DNA of 64,000 nt from Litorimonas sp947503715. GTDB lineage: Bacteria; Pseudomonadota; Alphaproteobacteria; Caulobacterales; Maricaulaceae. Location of the stretch: assembly GCF_050271975.1 (NCBI RefSeq), contig NZ_CP189850.1, positions 2,542,001-2,606,000 of the forward strand. The letters are read 5' to 3'. Shown here piece after piece: positions 1 to 8,770 of the stretch; positions within the stretch are counted from its first letter, which is position 1; each line of letters begins with the position of its first letter. Below the pieces are notes generated by a model. That model did not search any database. It saw only the letters and a program-made list of their open reading frames with translations, and was not told the origin of the DNA. The position numbers and the translations under genes are program-made.

Positions 1-16
1 GCGAGCGTAATTTCGC

Positions 17-445
17 TCACTTTTCCGTGACGGGAGGCTGGTCCTCAGCGTCCTCATTCCACCTGTAAATCGCATGGACAGGACAAGTATCAATCCTTTG
101 CGGAACACCGGAAAGAGGCGCTGACACCGTGTCACTCACGAAAATATTTCCCATATCGCGGAGGCAGCCCCGGTTACCCGTTCGAATGCTCTGCGCGCGA
201 CTTAAAAGCGGGCAGCCCCGGATCATCAGGAGAAATTCATCCGATGCCCCGCGTGTCAGAACCACGCTATCGCGGCCATTCTCTCGAAATCGGTCAATCT
301 GGCGAGAGAAGCAAATCTCTTCAACCTGTTCTCCAACGCGGACATCTTCCAGTAATATCGCCCGGCGCGCATCTGCTTTTGAAGGCCCCGAACTGGCGCA
401 ATTCATTAACAACAACCCCGACAAAATAATCAGTGTCTTTTGCAT
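17..445 (-). CDS. Small lipoprotein, DUF6491-like
   Basis: Predicted outer-envelope lipoprotein of unknown function, about 142 residues. The chosen start (ATG at 445) has an AGGAGAG ribosome-binding site just upstream and begins a typical lipoprotein signal ending in the lipobox LLMNC. A start 9 codons further up would spoil the signal. The mature part has paired cysteines (EEICFSRQIDRF, IRGCPLL, NRGCLRDMG) spaced as I remember for DUF6491 lipoproteins of Caulobacterales-type bacteria; that assignment is from memory. It is transcribed away from alr, which starts 48 bases from it on the other strand, so the two share a short divergent promoter region. Confidence 0.7.
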   Translation of the reverse strand: MQKTLIILSGLLLMNCASSGPSKADARRAILLEDVRVGEQVEEICFSRQIDRFRENGRDSVVLTRGASDEFLLMIRGCPLLSRAQSIRTGNRGCLRDMGNIFVSDTVSAPLSGVPQRIDTCPVHAIYRWNEDAEDQPPVTEK

Positions 446-492
446 TGCACTCTCCTGTTTCTGTGGCCGCACAAACAGTCTAAGGGCGCTCT

Positions 493-1668
493 ATGTCAAA
501 CAACAAATCATTTTCTCATCAGCCCAGCTACTCCACCCGTCCAACCCTACGGGTCGATCTCGCGCAGATTCGTGCGAATTATGATGCGTTAAAAAACAAA
601 GTTGGCGCGGCGAAGATTGGCGCATCCGTGAAAGCGGATGCTTATGGCCTAGGCGCTGTACCTGTCGCAAAGGCACTTTACGGCGCAGGCTGTCGGATTT
701 TCTTTGTCGCAACGGCGGGCGAAGGCAAATTACTGCGCGACGGTGTCGGACCGAATGCCGCAATCTATATTCTCAATGGCCCCGCCCCGCGCGACAAAGG
801 CGTCTTACTGGGTGCGAAGCTCAAACCTGTCATCAACTCGATGGAACAGGCCCGCTTCTGGGGCGAGGTCGCGGAAAGCGTGAATGAGCCGCCCTACACG
901 GCCATTCACATCGATACAGGGATGAACCGCCTCGGCCTCTCGCATGAGGACGCGGTTGAGTTGGGCCGTGATAAACGGCTTTGGAAAGCCCTCAATCCGG
1001 AATGGGTGATGAGCCATCTGGCCTGCGCTTCGGATGCAGCTCATCCGATGAATAAGACCCAATTGCAAAAATTCCGCAAAGCCGCGGCGCAACTCCCCCT
1101 CACCCCGCTCAGCCTCGCCAATACGGCGGGAATCTATCTCGGCAAGCCCTATCATTTCCAAATGGTCCGGCCTGGGATTGGGCTTTACGGCGGAGTCGCG
1201 ACGAATAAGCCGGGGCAGGAAGTTTCCACCCCCGTCGCCACGCTCCTCGCGCCTATCCTGCAAGTCCGTTGGGTTAAGGCGGGTGAGACACTAGGATATA
1301 ATGCGACCTTCACCGCACCGCGCGACATGCGGATTGCGATTGTCGGGGCAGGCTATGCGGATGGCATACCCGTCAATGAGAGCAATCGTGGCACAGCTAT
1401 CCTGCACGATGAGGAAGTCCCGATTGTCGGCCGCGTCAGTATGGACCTGACGATGATCGACGCAACCAATGCCAATCTGGCCGTCGAAGTCGGCGGCGTC
1501 GTGATCTTCCGCGGGAAACATCTGGAAGCCGAAGCCAAAAGCGCGGGCACAATCAATTATGAATTGCTCGTTCGCATGGGCCAGCGCTGCCGCCGCGATT
1601 ATTGGAAGCCGAAAAAAACGGATGAGGGTAAAAAGCCCGGCAAGCCAATGGAACGATTCACAAACTGA
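493..1668 (+). CDS. alr: Alanine racemase
   Basis: Cytoplasmic PLP enzyme interconverting L- and D-alanine for peptidoglycan. At 391 residues it has the usual length. The PLP-lysine motif SVKADAYGLGA lies near residue 47 at the end of the first barrel strand. Further family signatures are HIDTGMNRLG, the catalytic-tyrosine region LGYNATFTA, GAGYADGIP and RVSMDLTMID in the C-terminal domain. The start has an AAGGGCG ribosome-binding site 6 bases upstream. The C-terminus carries a lysine-rich tail (KPKKTDEGKKPGK) beyond the conserved fold. It is followed 65 bases later by an unrelated membrane protein and does not form an obvious operon with it. Confidence 0.95.
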   Translation: MSNNKSFSHQPSYSTRPTLRVDLAQIRANYDALKNKVGAAKIGASVKADAYGLGAVPVAKALYGAGCRIFFVATAGEGKLLRDGVGPNAAIYILNGPAPRDKGVLLGAKLKPVINSMEQARFWGEVAESVNEPPYTAIHIDTGMNRLGLSHEDAVELGRDKRLWKALNPEWVMSHLACASDAAHPMNKTQLQKFRKAAAQLPLTPLSLANTAGIYLGKPYHFQMVRPGIGLYGGVATNKPGQEVSTPVATLLAPILQVRWVKAGETLGYNATFTAPRDMRIAIVGAGYADGIPVNESNRGTAILHDEEVPIVGRVSMDLTMIDATNANLAVEVGGVVIFRGKHLEAEAKSAGTINYELLVRMGQRCRRDYWKPKKTDEGKKPGKPMERFTN

Positions 1669-1733
1669 CAGGTTAGATTTCCTGCGACGGTGCACGCTGG
1701 CGCAAGCCTTGTAACCGTGTCAAAGACTGTCTT

Positions 1734-3143
1734 ATGAACGCTCGCCTTATTAAACTCTGGAACGACCTTCAGAGCAGTTATTATTTTATTCCTGGCCTAA
1801 TGGTGCTGGGTGCCATCCTTCTTGCGGTTATCACAACACATATCGACCGCATCTGGGATTATGCGCTCGCAAAAAACCTAGGCTGGTTTTACTCCAATAA
1901 AGCTGATGGGGCGCGGGCGATCCTTACAACGATTGCGGGCTCCATGATGACCGTCGCCGCCGTCACATTCTCCATCACCATGGTCGCGGTAACGAGCGCC
2001 GCCGGACAATACGGCCCGCGCCTAATCGGGAATTTCATGCGGGACCGCGCCAATCAGGTGACGCTCGGCACGTTTACCTCGACCTTTGTCTATTGCCTGC
2101 TCATCCTACGCGTGGCGCGGACGGGAGATAGTACGGGCGCAGAAGACGCCATTACCGAATTTGTGCCCAATGTCTCGCTGCTAGTGGCGATGGTGCTGAC
2201 AATTTTTAGCGTCGGTGTCATGATTTTCTTCATTCACCACATCCCTGAAACGCTCAACGTTGGGAATATAACGGGCAATGTCGGGCGTAAATTGCGCAAG
2301 GAAATTCACGCAAGGTTTCCAAGCCATATTGGCGAAGCCGAGGACGATATACCGACAAAAGACGAGATAAACGCGCTATTCGAAAATAAAATCCGTCACG
2401 ATGTTTATGGTGAAGCCGAAGGCTATATTCAGGCCGTGAATGAGAATGCCATCCTGAACTGGGCGAAAGAGCATAAAGCGATCGTGCGGCTTCAATACCG
2501 ACCGGGAGATTTCACCGTCAAAGGCAATAGTCTGATGCATGTCTGGTTTGACAAAGAAGATGATATTGAACTCAAAGACCAAGCGCTGAAATCATTGCGC
2601 GGCACCTATGCCATGGGACAGGATCGGAATTCGCACCAGAACATCCTTTTCCTCGCCGATGAATTGGTGGAAATTCTGGCGCGCGCACTCTCGCCCGGCA
2701 TCAACGATCCTTTCACCGCGATCAATTGCATTAATTGGTTTCACAGCGCGATGAACGCACTACAATCCGTTGCACCGCCCAACCCCATTCGACGGGATGA
2801 TGACGGCTCACCCCGCGTTGTGGCTTTCCCCGTGTCGTTTGAGCGTTTCGTCAGTGTCATGTTCGATCAGAGCCGCCCCTATGTCGCCGCAGACCGGAAT
2901 GTTTGCGTGAAAATGCTGACCGTGCTGACCGAAATTACCGCCAACTGTAAAACGCCAGAACAGCGTGAGATCATGATGGATCAGATCGAGAAACTGAAAC
3001 TCGCGATAAAAGACCGGCTTCTCTCGAAAGAAGAACGGGACGATCTCGGAAAACGGTTCGACACATCTGCACGGATGATTTCTGATCGCGCCTATTATGA
3101 CGAAATGATTGCATCTGAATCTTGGGGTGGCGGTCGGGCTTAG
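1734..3143 (+). CDS. DUF2254 family membrane protein
   Basis: Predicted inner-membrane protein of 469 residues; function of the family is not established. Four hydrophobic segments occupy the first third (about residues 16-36, 62-88, 108-125 and 145-168). The stretch SITMVAVTSAAGQYGPRLI after the second segment matches the hallmark of DUF2254 proteins. The rest is a large soluble domain containing LARALSPGINDPFTA, also typical of the family. The stop codon overlaps the 3' end of the convergent acylase gene by four bases, so the two read into each other without a terminator. Confidence 0.85.
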   Translation: MNARLIKLWNDLQSSYYFIPGLMVLGAILLAVITTHIDRIWDYALAKNLGWFYSNKADGARAILTTIAGSMMTVAAVTFSITMVAVTSAAGQYGPRLIGNFMRDRANQVTLGTFTSTFVYCLLILRVARTGDSTGAEDAITEFVPNVSLLVAMVLTIFSVGVMIFFIHHIPETLNVGNITGNVGRKLRKEIHARFPSHIGEAEDDIPTKDEINALFENKIRHDVYGEAEGYIQAVNENAILNWAKEHKAIVRLQYRPGDFTVKGNSLMHVWFDKEDDIELKDQALKSLRGTYAMGQDRNSHQNILFLADELVEILARALSPGINDPFTAINCINWFHSAMNALQSVAPPNPIRRDDDGSPRVVAFPVSFERFVSVMFDQSRPYVAADRNVCVKMLTVLTEITANCKTPEQREIMMDQIEKLKLAIKDRLLSKEERDDLGKRFDTSARMISDRAYYDEMIASESWGGGRA

Positions 3144-5324
3144 TCGGCCGTCCCTTGTCCCGGGCGATAATCCCGTGTCGCCTCTTTCAGTACAGCCTCC
3201 AGCGTCATCGCGACAGGTTTATATCCCCCATTAGCAAAGAGTTCGACCTGATCAGCATAATGCGGCGAGGTCTCGTCCAGCGTTGCACTGCCATAATTAT
3301 GGATGGAGTCGACACGTAGACTGCCATCGGGTGCCCAATCGGCAATGAAAATATGGCTGTCCCCGGCAAACGCATTCATGACGCCGTCCTTGGCAACGCC
3401 GTCCCGGTCCGCATAGATGGCGCGCAAAACGTCCGGCGCACCGTCCAGTGGCACGCTGACATCCCCGCGCACAATGCGGTTGACCTCACCCCATTCGGGA
3501 TCAAGCCGTCCGAATTTTTCCATGAGGTCATTCGCCGTCTGCGCCAGCGCCTCCATCGGATCAGCTTCAGTTTCGATATATTCATAGCCGAGCGCCCGCG
3601 TTCCGGTGATCACGGCGAGGGCCGCACCCTGGCTGGATTTTGATGTATCCCCGTCCCAGTTTCGCAAAATTTCCTGTGCCTGTTGGATGAGCGGGTCATC
3701 AGAACTCTGTTGTCACGAGTTCGACGACAAATTTCATCAATGTGCTCTCTGGCGCATATTTCGCATCGGCACGATAGGCGAGCAGTTCTTCGCGGGTGAT
3801 AGAGCTGTCGTCCTCAATCAGGGTCAGAGCGCGTCGGGAACGGTTCGTGACGCGGTCCTCTATCCCGAAAGTGCTCGAGAACGCCGCGCGATCATTATTG
3901 CAGGCCGCGTCCGTAATCGCGAAAGGCGTGGCATTGGCGGAGAATACCCAGCCACAATCCGGATTCCAGAGTTGGGGTAGATCAGAGGTCGGGCGGAAAT
4001 CATCCCAGATCAGCTCGGATTTATCTCCGGGAAGGATCTCTTCCCATTCCGGCCCCTCAATCCGACGCGGCATGCGGGCATTGTAGACGCTGCCAATATT
4101 GCCCTCTTTATCGCCGTAAACGATATTAAACGAGAGGACACCGCGCGCTTTCACAGCCTCGCGCCACTCCCCCATATTCGTCGCTTTATTCATCGCCAGC
4201 CATTGGTCCAGCGCACCGAGATTCTGGACAGGACCGCCCTCTTCGAGTCGCGCCATACCCGCATAGCGCAAGGCGTAATGGCCGCTCGGTGTTGACAGGA
4301 CGGGGCCATGTTCGGACCAGAGGACATCCCGCGTCACGGGCAGGGAAAACGGTCCTGCCAGTTTCACACGGAATTTGGATTTGGAACGGTCAAAATCCGT
4401 CCACTCCCCATCCAACATATATTGTGTCGGCTTTGTCTCATCATCGACTTCAAGCGCGTAAATATCGATCAGGTCCGGGCGATTGACCGTATGGGTCCAG
4501 GCCAGATTGGGTGTCACGCCCTGCGCCATAATCGGCACACCCGGGAATGTTGCGCCCAAAGTGTTCATGCCGTCCTCGCTCACCAAATGCGCTTCATACC
4601 ACGCATAGGGGCCCGTCAGCGGTTGATGCGAATTGCCGACCAAACGCGTATGCCCATCGGCAGAGCGTGACGGTGCGACGGCAAAAGCGTTTGATCCGCG
4701 CACGGCCTCCGGCAATCCAAGCTCAGAGGATTGCTGCGCCCAAGGCGAGACATTGGGGCGGTCCTCCGCCGCGAAGAGGTCCTGTAAATATCCGTCAAGA
4801 CGGTAGAAAAACGGCGTCGCCCACGCAAACCCTGCGAGAACGTCCTGCTCTGTGACAGGCATCACGCCGGGTAAAACCTCATCCGGATGTTCCGCCCCGT
4901 AAAGATTCATCGCCGCCGCATATCCCCGCGCTATGGCCTGCGCCTCGGCGCTAACTTCGGTGGCATATCCTGCCGCGACGCTCTCTTTCACCTTGAACAG
5001 GTCATAGAGATAATCCTGCGGTGCGGTCGCCTTCCCCTTATATTGCGAGGTCATACCCCTCGCGGCGATAAGGGTATCCTGTATCGTCGCAAAATCATCC
5101 TCGGCATGGGCATAGCCAAAACCAAAAGCCGTATCGGCATCCGTCACGCCGAAAATATGCGGCACACCATAAGCATCGCGGATAATCCGCGCATCATAGG
5201 ATTCAGCCGCAGTTTTTGCCGCTGCCGCATCAAAATGCGGTCCCGCAGGCGTCCGCAGATAAAGCGCCCCGCCAATTGCGGTGAGAACAACCAGCGCACC
5301 CGCGCCATAAAGCCATTTTTTCAT
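3140..5324 (-). pseudogene. Penicillin acylase / AHL acylase family hydrolase, frameshifted
   Basis: N-terminal-nucleophile hydrolase that would cleave an amide side chain (acyl-homoserine lactones or beta-lactam-like amides) in the periplasm. The main frame (3699-5324) gives 541 residues: an N-terminal anchor or signal (residues 5-23), an alpha chain, and the beta-chain start RGSNAFAVA with the predicted nucleophile Ser211, followed by LVGNSHQPLTGPYAWYEAHL. It stops in VVELVTTEF. The remaining C-terminal part continues in another frame: DDPLIQQAQEILRNWDGDT reads straight on from the base after TTC, through the next 175-residue open frame to 3140. One extra T (or two lost bases) at about 3700 separates them; joined, the protein would be about 720 residues, normal for the family. 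It may be a genuine mutation, a sequencing error or, less likely, a recoding site. Confidence 0.88.
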
Positions 5325-5355
5325 GGGACAGCCATTCCGCTCTTACGGTTAAAAA

Positions 5356-7041
5356 TCAAGGGACTTGCACGTCAAACGCCACCGTCATGCGCTTGCCGAT
5401 ATTGAAGGGCCGCGTCCCGTGATAAAGTGTGCTGGGAAAGAGCGCGAGATGTCCGACTTGCGGTTTCAATTCATGTAAGGATGGAAGATCGAGCCGCATA
5501 TCCGGCGAAGCCTGCCCAAGTTCGAGCCAGCCTTCTTTTAAATTTCCTCCTGCGCCCAGATCGTCGGGGAGGATGAGATAGCAGGCCGATGACAGCAGAC
5601 CTTCCGGATGCAGATGCGGCGCGTGATGGGCCGTGCCTTTTAAAAAGCGGACGGACCACGACCCGAAAAGCCTCCAATCCGCATCACGATGTCGTAAAAG
5701 CGGGTGCGTTTCGTCCGCAGGCGGCAAGGCATTCCGATAGGTCTCAAGCGTCGCGAGGATCGCTTTGTGTAGGGCTTTCAACTCCGGCTCATAGCGATCA
5801 AATAACCGGGCTCGCGTCTGCGTGCCACCCTTACGCAAGGACTGCCCAAGCGGGTGATGCGACGTGTCATGTATCTTGTTCAGGACCTTCATCGCTTTTG
5901 GGAGAACCCGATCAGCATTGTGCAAAGGCAGGAATTGCACGAGACCGTCCTGCCCGTGCAACCAGTCATGCCGCGCGTCCGCCGTCTTACGCCAAATTAT
6001 GTCACGCAGCGCCCAAGCGTCGATATTCCAAGGCTGCAAGGCGAAAGCCTTGTTGAGCACGTTATCTGCGCGGGAAAAGTCTTTTTGTCGGACCCAATGG
6101 GTGGCTTCCAAACTGTGGCGGGTGGCGTGGTCATATTCCAGCGTTGCCCAGATAGCCTCTGCACGTGCGTCTTGCCCCGCGATGCCCGCCTGCATAGCTT
6201 CCAGCATGGCAAAATAGGGATCGTCCGGAAACCGCTTACGGGCTTTAGCGGCGATGTCTGCGGCCTCCTCTGCCACGCCAAGCGCCCCAAGCTGACGGCA
6301 ATGCTCCCTCGGAATATTTGGATCATCAGGCAAACGTTCAGCGGCCATATGAAAGGGCGCGTCAAAACTCTCGACACCTTCGCCAAGGTTTAATTGCGCT
6401 AGAAATTTCAACCCCTCGATCCAGTGCGGAAATTGTTTCACCAATCCTTCGGCGATGTCACGGGCCTCTGCCGACCTGCCTTCTACATCCAGCGCCTGCG
6501 CTTTACCCAGCCAGAGTTGGGGGTCGCTCTGGACGGTTAAAGCCTTCTCAAACCGTTTGACGGCATCGGGCTCACCCCGTTCCAAGGCAACACTGGCGCG
6601 ACCCTGCAAAGCTTTGGGCCGTGTCGGTTCGATTGAAAGCGCCCGGTTATACCACCGCGCGGCATTATCGCGGTCGCCCGCACCCCGTGCCGCATTCGCG
6701 CGGGTGGACCAGTAATGCGCATGGCGACGCGCTTTTTTCTCTATGCCTGCCAGTATCCTCAGCGCGTCGTGATATTTTTCCAGCGTTGTCAGCGCGATGG
6801 CTTGATCAATGGCGAAATCAAACTCGGCAGGTGCGAGTGCGAAGGCCTGCCCAAAATGCTCAGAGGCGCCCTCTCCATTACCGGATTGCAGCATGAGGCC
6901 GCCCGTATGATGCCACAGACTCGGCTCTTTCGGATAGGTTTTCAACGCCTGCGCCAGAACGGCCAATGCGCCAACACTATCGCCGCACTGGTAAGCCTCA
7001 GACGCCTTTGCGGTATAGTCCTGTACGGAAAATCCGATCAT
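5356..7041 (-). CDS. TPR protein with C-terminal 2OG-Fe(II) oxygenase-like domain
   Basis: A 561-residue protein. The first ~350 residues are tetratricopeptide repeats (for example SLWHHTGGLMLQSGNGEGAS and ARWYNRALSIEPTRPKALQG), a protein-binding scaffold. The last ~150 residues resemble the putative 2-oxoglutarate/iron oxygenase family 2OG-FeII_Oxy_5: HAPHLHPEG with His473/476/478, then LFPSTLYHGTRPF with His541 as the likely distal ligand, and an arginine (GKRMTVAFDV) where 2-oxoglutarate is usually held. The substrate is unknown; hydroxylation of a protein or small molecule is inferred from the fold. The gene lies upstream of the acylase gene on the same strand with a 31-base gap. An 8-codon open frame ends in an ATGA overlap with its start. 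Confidence 0.82.
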   Translation of the reverse strand: MIGFSVQDYTAKASEAYQCGDSVGALAVLAQALKTYPKEPSLWHHTGGLMLQSGNGEGASEHFGQAFALAPAEFDFAIDQAIALTTLEKYHDALRILAGIEKKARRHAHYWSTRANAARGAGDRDNAARWYNRALSIEPTRPKALQGRASVALERGEPDAVKRFEKALTVQSDPQLWLGKAQALDVEGRSAEARDIAEGLVKQFPHWIEGLKFLAQLNLGEGVESFDAPFHMAAERLPDDPNIPREHCRQLGALGVAEEAADIAAKARKRFPDDPYFAMLEAMQAGIAGQDARAEAIWATLEYDHATRHSLEATHWVRQKDFSRADNVLNKAFALQPWNIDAWALRDIIWRKTADARHDWLHGQDGLVQFLPLHNADRVLPKAMKVLNKIHDTSHHPLGQSLRKGGTQTRARLFDRYEPELKALHKAILATLETYRNALPPADETHPLLRHRDADWRLFGSWSVRFLKGTAHHAPHLHPEGLLSSACYLILPDDLGAGGNLKEGWLELGQASPDMRLDLPSLHELKPQVGHLALFPSTLYHGTRPFNIGKRMTVAFDVQVP

Positions 7042-7064
7042 TTGTGATGTCGCCCTGTTTCCAT
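7039..7064 (-). promoter_or_regulatory. Possible 8-codon upstream open frame coupled to the TPR/oxygenase gene
   Basis: On the minus strand an ATG at 7064 opens a frame METGRHHK that terminates with TGA overlapping the ATG of the TPR/oxygenase gene (ATGA). The region belongs to a 39-base segment repeated, with 30 matching positions, at the start of the downstream acylase gene, where the equivalent ATG is that gene's own start. It may couple translation, or it may only be a relic of duplication. No experimental support exists here. Confidence 0.3.
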
Positions 7065-7157
7065 GTGACAGCCATTTCGTTACTCTCGCTAAAAATCAAG
7101 AGGCGTTTGTCACCGCCCCGCCGCGCCGCTATGAATAATCACGCATAGGAGACTCGC

Positions 7158-7862
7158 ATGACCACACCCACCACCGCACAATCGCTCTTGGACCAAATTC
7201 TCGGCACAGGGTCCGACCTCGTCAAGAAAGCCAAGACGTCTGACACAGCGGAGCTGACCGCCAAAGGTAAGGCTATGTATAAACAAGCCGAAGATGCGCT
7301 CGCGGATAAGCTGGGCGTCGAGGATGATGGAGAGTCACGCAAAAAGCTTCGTATTGGCGCGGCAGCCACGGCAGGCGCATTGGCGCTCCTACTCGGCAAT
7401 CGGTCCAAGCGGAAATTCGCGGCACTGGGCGGTCTCGGCGCGCTCGGCTTTATTGCCTATAAAGCGCAACAGGCGGGGACGATGCCGAAGAATTTTCAGG
7501 ATGTCGTTGACCTGTTGAATAATAAGGCACCGTCCAATCGCGCCGATGTTCTCCTCCTCGCCATGGTGCATGCCGCGAAAGCCGATGGCGAAATATCAGA
7601 CGAGGAAGCCCTGATGCTGGACAGTATTGAAGGTGTGAATGCAGAAGATATCCGAGCCGTCCTCGCAGGCGATGCCGACCCTAAAGCCGTCGCTGCGCAG
7701 GTGAAAGACGACCAGACGGCGTTTGAAGTTTATGCCGCGTCCTGTCGGATTGCGAACGGGCTGAACCCACGAGAACGGGACTATCTCGACCGTCTCGCGA
7801 TGGAACTCAGGCTAGATCCGGAAATCGCAGCGCGGGTTGAGACAGATGTGAGAACGGGCTGA
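7158..7862 (+). CDS. DUF533 (YebE-like) protein
   Basis: A 234-residue protein of the DUF533/YebE type. The N-terminal part is helical and charged. A hydrophobic stretch at about residues 71-105 (GAAATAGALALLLGN ... LGGLGALGFIAYKA) probably sits in the inner membrane. The C-terminal ~110 residues are a TerB-like helical domain beginning LLLAMVHAAKADGEISDEEA, whose acidic pattern is typical of that fold. Molecular function is not known. The start follows AGGAGACTCGC, a good ribosome-binding site. Its stop overlaps the next start (TGATG), making it the first gene of a three-gene translationally coupled cluster with two lipoproteins. Confidence 0.85.
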   Translation: MTTPTTAQSLLDQILGTGSDLVKKAKTSDTAELTAKGKAMYKQAEDALADKLGVEDDGESRKKLRIGAAATAGALALLLGNRSKRKFAALGGLGALGFIAYKAQQAGTMPKNFQDVVDLLNNKAPSNRADVLLLAMVHAAKADGEISDEEALMLDSIEGVNAEDIRAVLAGDADPKAVAAQVKDDQTAFEVYAASCRIANGLNPRERDYLDRLAMELRLDPEIAARVETDVRTG

Positions 7863-8236
7863 TGCGGTTTCTCCTCGTAACCTTTATTGCGCTCTTCCTA
7901 GCGGCATGCGCGGCCTCAGAGCCACCCGTCACCGACGTCAACCAACCTCACTTGCCGCCACCCGCCTTCCCGGTAAGTAGCCCAACAGAGGGTCAAAGCT
8001 GTGGCGGAATGGTTGCTACTCCCGGACCGGAATGCGACGACGGCGAATATTGCCACCGGACAATGGCGGACCAATGCGGCGCGGCCGATGCGCCGGGCAT
8101 TTGTCGCCCAATGCCCGAAATGTGCACCATGGATTACAATCCCGTCTGTGGCTGCGACGGACAGACCTATTCCAATGAATGCGCCGCCAATGCCAAAGGT
8201 GTTAGCGCGGCCTATGCCGGAGAATGTACATCATGA
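7862..8236 (+). CDS. Kazal-domain lipoprotein
   Basis: Predicted surface or periplasmic lipoprotein of 124 residues. The signal MRFLLVTFIALFLAAC ends in a lipobox with Cys16. After a proline-rich linker there are eleven further cysteines. The last ~35 residues, from CTMDYNPVCGCDGQTYSN to AYAGEC, match a Kazal serine-protease-inhibitor domain, including the conserved VCGxDGxTYxNxC core. The upstream segment PGPECDDGEYC resembles the small cysteine module often placed before bacterial Kazal domains. Inhibition of an exogenous serine protease is a family-based guess. Start and stop both overlap neighbours (TGATG with the DUF533 gene, ATGA with the cupin gene), so the three are probably co-expressed. 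Confidence 0.88.
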   Translation: MRFLLVTFIALFLAACAASEPPVTDVNQPHLPPPAFPVSSPTEGQSCGGMVATPGPECDDGEYCHRTMADQCGAADAPGICRPMPEMCTMDYNPVCGCDGQTYSNECAANAKGVSAAYAGECTS

Positions 8237-8721
8237 AATATCTCGTTCTGACGGGCGCACTCGCCCTCACCGCCTGCGCGCCTGCCGCCCATGATCACGA
8301 CCATGACAACATTGAGAATATGGCGGGCGAGTCCGCCATCCTCTCCCAATCCGATGTATCGGAAGATATCGCGTCTTGGGGCAGTTTCTTCCCTTATTTC
8401 ACAGAAGAAACGCACGTATTGAAACCCGTGCTCGTCGGCGTGGCCAAGATAGATGCCGGACAGGAAATCCATCCCCCTCACCGTCACGCGGATGAGGAAT
8501 ATCTCATGGTCACGAAAGGCCGGGGGACATGGTATCTCAATGGCGAGGAAAGCCCTGCCAATGAAGGCGACATCCTCTTTGCCCGTGCCTGGGATTATCA
8601 CGGCGTAAAAGCTGCGCCGGACAGTCCACTGGAATTTGTCGTGTTTAAATATTCGGGGCAGGACGGGCATGCGCCGAAAGACCCGAACCCGGAATTGCCG
8701 GAAGAGTTGGGCGGGGAGTAG
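8233..8721 (+). CDS. Cupin-domain lipoprotein
   Basis: A 162-residue lipoprotein with a single cupin fold. The start that overlaps the Kazal gene stop (ATGA) gives a clean signal MKYLVLTGALALTAC. A start three codons upstream is possible but would lie inside the Kazal gene. Directly after the lipid-anchored cysteine comes AAHDHDHDN, a metal-binding-like His/Asp run. The cupin motif 1 is HPPHRHADEEYLMVTKGRG, containing the histidines and glutamate that bind metal, and motif 2 is in NEGDILFARAWDYHGV. No terminal partner domain is present, so the catalytic role, if any, cannot be told from sequence. Last gene of the three-gene cluster. Confidence 0.85.
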   Translation: MKYLVLTGALALTACAPAAHDHDHDNIENMAGESAILSQSDVSEDIASWGSFFPYFTEETHVLKPVLVGVAKIDAGQEIHPPHRHADEEYLMVTKGRGTWYLNGEESPANEGDILFARAWDYHGVKAAPDSPLEFVVFKYSGQDGHAPKDPNPELPEELGGE

Positions 8722-8770
8722 AGCCGCAATTCCTCGTTTCGTTTCCAATCGAACCTGTTAGACAAAGCTC

